NCBI GenBank assembly: GCA_012511485.1
Contig: JAAZFZ010000287.1
Location: 1 to 10,986 of the forward strand
Source of the DNA: Clostridiales bacterium
GTDB lineage: Bacteria > Bacillota > Clostridia > Oscillospirales > Acutalibacteraceae
DNA: 10,986 nt
Direction of reading: 5' to 3'
The notes under the pieces: generated by a model
Told to the model about the DNA's origin: nothing
The model's input: only the letters and a program-made list of their open reading frames with translations
Database searches by the model: none
Part shown: positions 7,399-10,986 of the stretch, piece after piece
How positions within the stretch are numbered: the first letter of the stretch is position 1
Layout of the letters: the number at the start of each line of letters is the position of its first letter
Translations under genes and position numbers: made by a program

Positions 7399-7902
7399 TT
7401 GCAATACATTGAAACTGTTATGGATTTGCTTTCACGCATTAATTCGCAGCAGGAAATCGATGAAATAAGGGCGGAGCTTGAAAGCGAGGGCTTTCTCAAA
7501 AGGCACAGAAAGGCAGGGCACAAGCAGCAAAAGCCTCTCTCGCCCATTGAATTTACATCTGTTGACGGTTTTCGGAATTTTGTCGGCAGGAACAATGATC
7601 AGAATGACAGACTTTCACTGAAAATCGCTGGTAGCTGTGATATGTGGTTGCATACACAGAAAATTCCCGGCTCACATGTGATAATAATGGCAGAGAACAG
7701 GGAAATTCCGAATTCGACCATTGAACAGGCAGCAGAAATTGCCGCATTTCACAGTAATGCTCGGGAGTCCTCGCTTGTGCCTGTTGATTATACCCTTGCA
7801 AAGAACTTGAAAAAGCCTGTCGGTGCAAAACCCGGCAAGGTCATATATCATGTCTACAACACGCTGATTGTAAACCCAAAGGAATATGCGGCGGAGAAGT
7901 GA
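7399..7902 (+). CDS. rqcH: RqcH C-terminal part: coiled coil end and NFACT-R domain
   Basis: This is the continuation of rqcH in the same frame after the TAG at 7318. Coding similarity begins immediately at 7321 (KYYKEYRKAK), so the first start codon at 7399 (a TTG) is only the earliest place for separate initiation; GGTGA at 7387-7391 lies 7 nt upstream and could serve as a weak ribosome binding site. The piece completes the second coiled-coil helix and then carries NFACT-R from about full-length residue 465: FRNFVGRNNDQND, KIAGSCDMWLHTQ, IPGSHVII, EQAAEIAAFHSNA, VPVDYT, KKPVGAKPGKVIY. In full-length RqcH this domain helps hold the protein on the large subunit, and separate single-domain NFACT-R proteins are known. 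The TGA stop is at 7900 and a strong hairpin follows. The domain is certain; whether it is made as a separate protein, by readthrough, or not at all cannot be told from the sequence. Confidence 0.75.
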   Translation: MQYIETVMDLLSRINSQQEIDEIRAELESEGFLKRHRKAGHKQQKPLSPIEFTSVDGFRNFVGRNNDQNDRLSLKIAGSCDMWLHTQKIPGSHVIIMAENREIPNSTIEQAAEIAAFHSNARESSLVPVDYTLAKNLKKPVGAKPGKVIYHVYNTLIVNPKEYAAEK

Positions 7903-7942
7903 ATATGCAGCAGTCAGCAAATCAAACTATACGAAAGAGCAA

Positions 7943-7977
7943 AAAGTAATCGGCGGCTTAAAACCGCCGATTACTTT
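7943..7977. terminator. Bidirectional rho-independent terminator
   Basis: A perfect 14-bp stem (7943-7956 with 7964-7977, core ATCGGCGG/CCGCCGAT) encloses a 7-nt loop. It lies between the stops of the convergent rqcH and transporter genes. On the minus strand the stem continues into a T run (TTTTTGC); on the plus strand the stem's 3' arm ends in TTT followed by an AT-rich stretch. It can end transcription from both sides. Confidence 0.88.
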
Positions 7978-7987
7978 ATAATTATTA

Positions 7988-9505
7988 TTACTCTTCGATT
8001 TCTGCGGGGGAATTCGCAATAGGTGCATTTTTTTGCTGCTCGGAGATTGTTTTTTGCTTTGCAAGTCTTTGAGCAAAAAGCTCGTCATACATCCTATTGC
8101 GCTTTTCACCGGAAAGGTCATAAAACAGCTTGGGTATTATGCTCAGACTTCCGGTAATAAATGGGATTACCGTGCACATTGCGAAAAGATAATATTTCGT
8201 TTTATATGTCTGCTTGCCGAAGCCGGCCGTCAGGTCATAACCGAATCCCTTCATCAGTATTGGCTTTAAGGTTCCGCTGACAGTTCTGACAAGCTTTGTT
8301 GCCAGCCCCTTGGCAGTGGTTGTCATGCCCTCGGTGCGGTAGCCTGTCTTCCATTCGCAGTAGTCCATTGCCTCATTGAAAATCTCCTGCGGGAGAACAC
8401 GCCGGATACCCATTACAAATGTAAACAGAGTTTCCTGACACATAATAATCGGTATCATAGCCTTAGGCTTAGTGTAAAGACCACCCGGCCCTATTCCGCC
8501 TATTGAGCCTAAGAAGAATACAATCATCATCAGGAAGTCGCCCCAGCTGCCGCTGACAATCCATAGTAGCTTCGTTGAGAAATGCTTCCTTGCCCATGCA
8601 ACATATGAATAGCTGAAAAATGTGATGAAAAAGCCCGGCACACCGACTATGTTTTTAATGGAGGCAGAACCCAGAACATCAATATAGTAATTGTTCATAC
8701 CCGAATTTATCGTGAAGGCGCCCAGAAATTCCGAGAGTGTAACCAACAAAATCGGCTTATTATGGATAATCGAAATAAAGCCCTCTTTGATGCTGGGTGG
8801 CTTGACGGACTGCGGAACTCTTTCATGCGCTACGACGAAGAAGAATAAAGCAAATGCTCCTGAAACCAACGCCGTAAAAACGCCCATGAAAACATATGTA
8901 GCCTTGAGTGTAATATTGATAACCTTGTGGTTAATCAGGTCAATAAGAAGACCCATAAGAATTTCCGGGATTTGCTCGCCGAACATACCGGAGAAAAGAT
9001 TAGCCTTGGTGATTAAGCTTGTCCTCTCAATCGGGTTAGGGGTAATTGTTGCGAGCAACCCTGTTGCGGCAACATCCCTGAAAGTACCCGCACCTTCACG
9101 GGCAAGCGCGAGGAACAGCCAGACGAAGAATTTTGCGGCATTCATCGGGTTCCCGTCCGGGAAGAATAAAGGCATCATCCAATAAATGCAAGTGCCAATG
9201 GTTCCGGGTATTGCAAATGCAATGAGATAGGGCTTAAACTTGCCGATACGAGTTCTGGTTTTATCAACGATTGCGCCCGTAAAGGTGTCATTAATAACAT
9301 CCCAGATTGTGTTAATAAAGTTAACTACCGCAAGCAAACTTAGGTCAATTTTTAAAACATCAAAAACAAAGCGTTCAGCGTACAGGTCAATGTTAAAGCT
9401 TTTTGAAACATCAAAGAGTACATAAGCTAAGGTTTCTTTTGTACCAACATAGCGTCTGTCTTGATATTTTACCAACGGTTTTTCTTCGCTAACAGTCAAA
9501 TTCAT
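7988..9505 (-). CDS. GPH-family (MelB-like) cation:sugar symporter, copy 1
   Basis: This is a membrane transporter of the glycoside-pentoside-hexuronide:cation symporter family (MFS_2), expected to bring a sugar or glycoside in with Na+ or H+. Of two adjacent ATGs I choose 9505, because AGGAG (9509-9513) touches the ATG at 9508 directly but lies 3 nt from the second. The 505-aa protein is strongly hydrophobic, consistent with about 12 membrane helices. WDVINDTFTG (W68-G77) aligns with the MelB cation-site helix, placing D69, N72 and D73 at MelB D55, N58 and D59. DKTRTRIGKFKP (81-92) is the family loop signature. TFRDVAAT puts T141 and D144 at MelB T121 and D124. DYCEWKTGYRTEGM is the second-half signature. 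A charged Lys/Glu/Gln-rich tail ends the protein. The substrate is unknown. It has its own predicted promoter, and a near-identical paralogue lies upstream on the same strand. Confidence 0.9.
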   Translation of the reverse strand: MNLTVSEEKPLVKYQDRRYVGTKETLAYVLFDVSKSFNIDLYAERFVFDVLKIDLSLLAVVNFINTIWDVINDTFTGAIVDKTRTRIGKFKPYLIAFAIPGTIGTCIYWMMPLFFPDGNPMNAAKFFVWLFLALAREGAGTFRDVAATGLLATITPNPIERTSLITKANLFSGMFGEQIPEILMGLLIDLINHKVINITLKATYVFMGVFTALVSGAFALFFFVVAHERVPQSVKPPSIKEGFISIIHNKPILLVTLSEFLGAFTINSGMNNYYIDVLGSASIKNIVGVPGFFITFFSYSYVAWARKHFSTKLLWIVSGSWGDFLMMIVFFLGSIGGIGPGGLYTKPKAMIPIIMCQETLFTFVMGIRRVLPQEIFNEAMDYCEWKTGYRTEGMTTTAKGLATKLVRTVSGTLKPILMKGFGYDLTAGFGKQTYKTKYYLFAMCTVIPFITGSLSIIPKLFYDLSGEKRNRMYDELFAQRLAKQKTISEQQKNAPIANSPAEIEE

Positions 9506-9511
9506 CATCTC

Positions 9512-9527
9512 CTACTACATATAGTAG
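9512..9527. promoter_or_regulatory. Palindrome at the predicted start site of transporter copy 1 (candidate operator)
   Basis: CTACTA and TAGTAG (9512-9517 and 9522-9527) form a 6-bp inverted repeat around a CATA centre. It covers the predicted transcription start near 9519, shares its outer edge with the -10 box and touches the ribosome binding site. That is a typical operator position for a sugar-responsive repressor. No regulator gene is in the window to pair it with. Confidence 0.4.
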
Positions 9528-9555
9528 TGTATCACAATTTATGGAAGTATTTCAA
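9526..9555 (-). promoter_or_regulatory. Promoter of transporter copy 1
   Basis: On the minus strand TTGAAA (9555-9550) is followed after 18 bp by TACACT (9531-9526), preceded by TGA, so it fits an extended -10. The predicted start near 9519 gives a leader of only about 13 nt with AGGAG. A separate TTGACG at about 9576-9581 has no good -10 at the right distance. Confidence 0.45.
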
Positions 9556-9634
9556 TATTACTTTATTCGTCAAAATATACGATTTTTCGAGGTATGTTTT
9601 TACATTTGTGTTAACGGACAAATTATGCTGAAGA

Positions 9635-9670
9635 ATAAGAAAAAAGACGGCGATTGTGCATCGCCGTCTT
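9635..9670 (-). terminator. Rho-independent terminator of transporter copy 2
   Basis: An 11-bp stem (9644-9654 with 9660-9670, core GACGGCGA/TCGCCGTC) with a 5-nt loop lies 12 nt past the stop of copy 2. On the minus strand it runs into TTTTTTCTTATT. It separates the two transporter genes into different transcription units. Confidence 0.85.
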
Positions 9671-9682
9671 GTGATTATCGCA

Positions 9683-10986
9683 TTATTCGATTGACTCTTG
9701 TATAGGGACATTTTGTTCCGCCTGAATAGTTTTCTGCTTCGCAAGCCTCTGAACGAAAAGCTCGTCATACATTTTGTTTCGCTTTTCGCCCGTAAGGTCA
9801 TAGAACAGCTTGGGCACTATTCCGAGAATTCCGGTAATAAACGGAATAACCGTGCACATGGCAAACAGATAGTATTTTGTTTTGTAAGTCTGCTTGCCGA
9901 AGCCTGCCGTTAAATCATAACCGAATGCCTTCATAAGTATCGGCTTGAGCGTTCCGCTGACGGTTTTAACGAGCTTGGTCGCAAGACTCTTAGCCGTAGT
10001 TGTCATGCCCTCGGTGCGGTAGCCTGTTTTCCATTCGCAATAGTCCATAGCTTCGTTGAATATCTCCTGCGGCAGAACACGCCTCAAACCGATTATTAAG
10101 GTGAATAGTGTTTCCTGACACATAATTATCGGTATCATTGCCTTTGGCTTGTTGTAAAGACCTTTAGGCCCGATTCCGCCTATTGAGCCGAGGAAGAAAA
10201 CCAGCATCATTAGGAAATCTCCCCAGCTCCCGCTGACAATCCACAGGAGTTTTGTAGAGAAATGCTTTCTTGCCCATGCTACATATGTATAGCTGGCAAA
10301 GGAAACAAACACGCCGGGTACTCCCACAACATTCTTTATTGATGCGGAGCCCAGAACATCAATATAATAATTGTTCATGCCCGAATTAATCGAGAAGGCA
10401 CTCAGAAATTCGGAGAGAGCGATTAACAAAATAGGCTTATTTCTAAGTATTGAAATTAATCCTTCCTTGAAGCTGGGCGGTTTAACGGATTGTGGAACTC
10501 TTTCTCGGGCAACTATGAAAAAGAAAAGAGCATATACGCCGGAAACAACTGCGGTAAATACGCCCATGAAAACATATGTAGCCTTGAGTGTAATGCTTAT
10601 CACCTTATGGTTAATCAGGTCAATTAGCAAACCCATAAGGATTTCCGGTATCTGCTCGCCGAAGAATCCGGAGAATAGATTTGCCTTTGTGATAAGGCTG
10701 GTTCTCTCAATCGGGTTCGGGGTAATTGTTGAAAGCAACCCTGTTGCCGCAACAGTCCTGAAGGTACCCGCACCTTCACGGGCAAGAGCCAGAAACAGCC
10801 ACACAAAGAATTTTGCCGCATTCATCGGGTTTCCATCTGAAAAGAAAATAGGCATCATCCAATAAACACAGGTGCCTATGGTTCCGGGTATTGCAAAGGC
10901 AATTAGATACGGCCTGAACTTGCCTATTCGGGTTCGTGTCTTGTCAACTATTGCGCCCGTAAAGGTGTCATTAACAACATCCCATA
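9683..10986 (-). CDS. GPH-family (MelB-like) cation:sugar symporter, copy 2 (N-terminus outside window)
   Basis: This is a second symporter of the same family; the frame is open through the right edge, so the ATG at 10858 is internal and roughly 67 N-terminal residues are missing. The first visible residues, WDVVNDTFTG, hold the cation-site Asp/Asn/Asp set, followed by the DKTRTRIGKFRP loop and, later, DYCEWKTGYRTEGM. Protein identity to copy 1 is roughly nine in ten over the shared part by eye, with no insertions or deletions until the last 20 or so residues; the tail is 5 residues shorter. The position matching MelB D124, Asp in copy 1, is Thr here (codon 10754-10756). Its promoter lies off the window and a strong terminator follows its TAA stop. 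It is likely a sugar or glycoside importer with altered specificity; the substrate is unknown. Confidence 0.9.
   Translation of the reverse strand, partial: WDVVNDTFTGAIVDKTRTRIGKFRPYLIAFAIPGTIGTCVYWMMPIFFSDGNPMNAAKFFVWLFLALAREGAGTFRTVAATGLLSTITPNPIERTSLITKANLFSGFFGEQIPEILMGLLIDLINHKVISITLKATYVFMGVFTAVVSGVYALFFFIVARERVPQSVKPPSFKEGLISILRNKPILLIALSEFLSAFSINSGMNNYYIDVLGSASIKNVVGVPGVFVSFASYTYVAWARKHFSTKLLWIVSGSWGDFLMMLVFFLGSIGGIGPKGLYNKPKAMIPIIMCQETLFTLIIGLRRVLPQEIFNEAMDYCEWKTGYRTEGMTTTAKSLATKLVKTVSGTLKPILMKAFGYDLTAGFGKQTYKTKYYLFAMCTVIPFITGILGIVPKLFYDLTGEKRNKMYDELFVQRLAKQKTIQAEQNVPIQESIE

Larger units (their letters stand above)
8050..10986 (-). repeat. Tandem gene duplication, 1680-bp offset
   Basis: Bases from about 8050 to 9306 align with 9730 to 10986 at a constant offset of 1680 bp without any gap that I can see. 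Most differences are at third codon positions. One identical run of 35 bp occurs at 8880-8914 and 10560-10594. The flanking terminators and C-terminal tails are not alike, so the duplication is old enough for non-coding parts to have diverged. Confidence 0.9.

Noticed and set aside
7280..7468. Overlapping plus-strand frame across the rqcH TAG, suggesting a programmed frameshift
   Set aside because: The rqcH frame itself resumes directly after the TAG with family-conserved residues, so no frame change is needed. The other frame encodes nothing familiar.
7943..7977. Long perfect inverted repeat as an attachment site or mobile element end
   Set aside because: Its place between two convergent stops, its short loop and the flanking T runs fit a terminator. 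No integrase or transposase is present.
8691..9185. 164-aa plus-strand open frame opposite transporter copy 1, with a like-sized one at 10371-10865 opposite copy 2
   Set aside because: The pair looks conserved only because the transporter genes on the other strand are duplicated. The frames lack ribosome binding sites, and their translations match no family I know.

Overview
The window looks like chromosome of a Gram-positive anaerobe of the class Clostridia, most likely Oscillospirales/Ruminococcaceae. Supporting signs are strong GGAGG-type ribosome binding sites, a moderate GC content, a secreted protein ending in a type I dockerin, and the linked trmK and Nif3-family genes known from Firmicutes. 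The genus cannot be read from this sequence. No rRNA, tRNA, CRISPR array or insertion sequence is visible.

Layout: (1) Bases 1-1031 hold the C-terminal part of a secreted protein with two 66-residue FIVAR-like helical repeats and a dockerin; its start lies off the left edge. (2) A sigma-A promoter and a short leader precede a divergent isoleucyl-tRNA synthetase (1153-4284). (3) A tight plus-strand run follows: a 68-aa CxxC DUF1858 protein, trmK (tRNA m1A22 methyltransferase), a Nif3-like metalloprotein and rqcH (ribosome-associated quality control, NFACT family). rqcH is split by one in-frame TAG codon at 7318-7320 where the family normally has Gln; the reading frame is otherwise continuous on both sides. 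(4) A 14-bp hairpin at 7943-7977 acts as a shared terminator for convergent transcription. (5) On the minus strand lie two tandem, closely related GPH-family (MelB-like) cation:sugar symporter genes. The second runs off the right edge.

How the genes fit together: the plus-strand block is mostly translation and RNA biology, namely tRNA charging, tRNA modification and rescue of stalled large subunits. The minus-strand pair is a local gene duplication in sugar uptake; each copy seems to be its own transcription unit, since a terminator and a promoter lie between them. The points most worth a second look are the lone TAG inside rqcH, a HIGH-motif variant (GIHH) in the synthetase, a D-to-T difference between the two transporters at a position that aligns with a MelB sugar-binding Asp, and a palindrome on the predicted start site of the first transporter.
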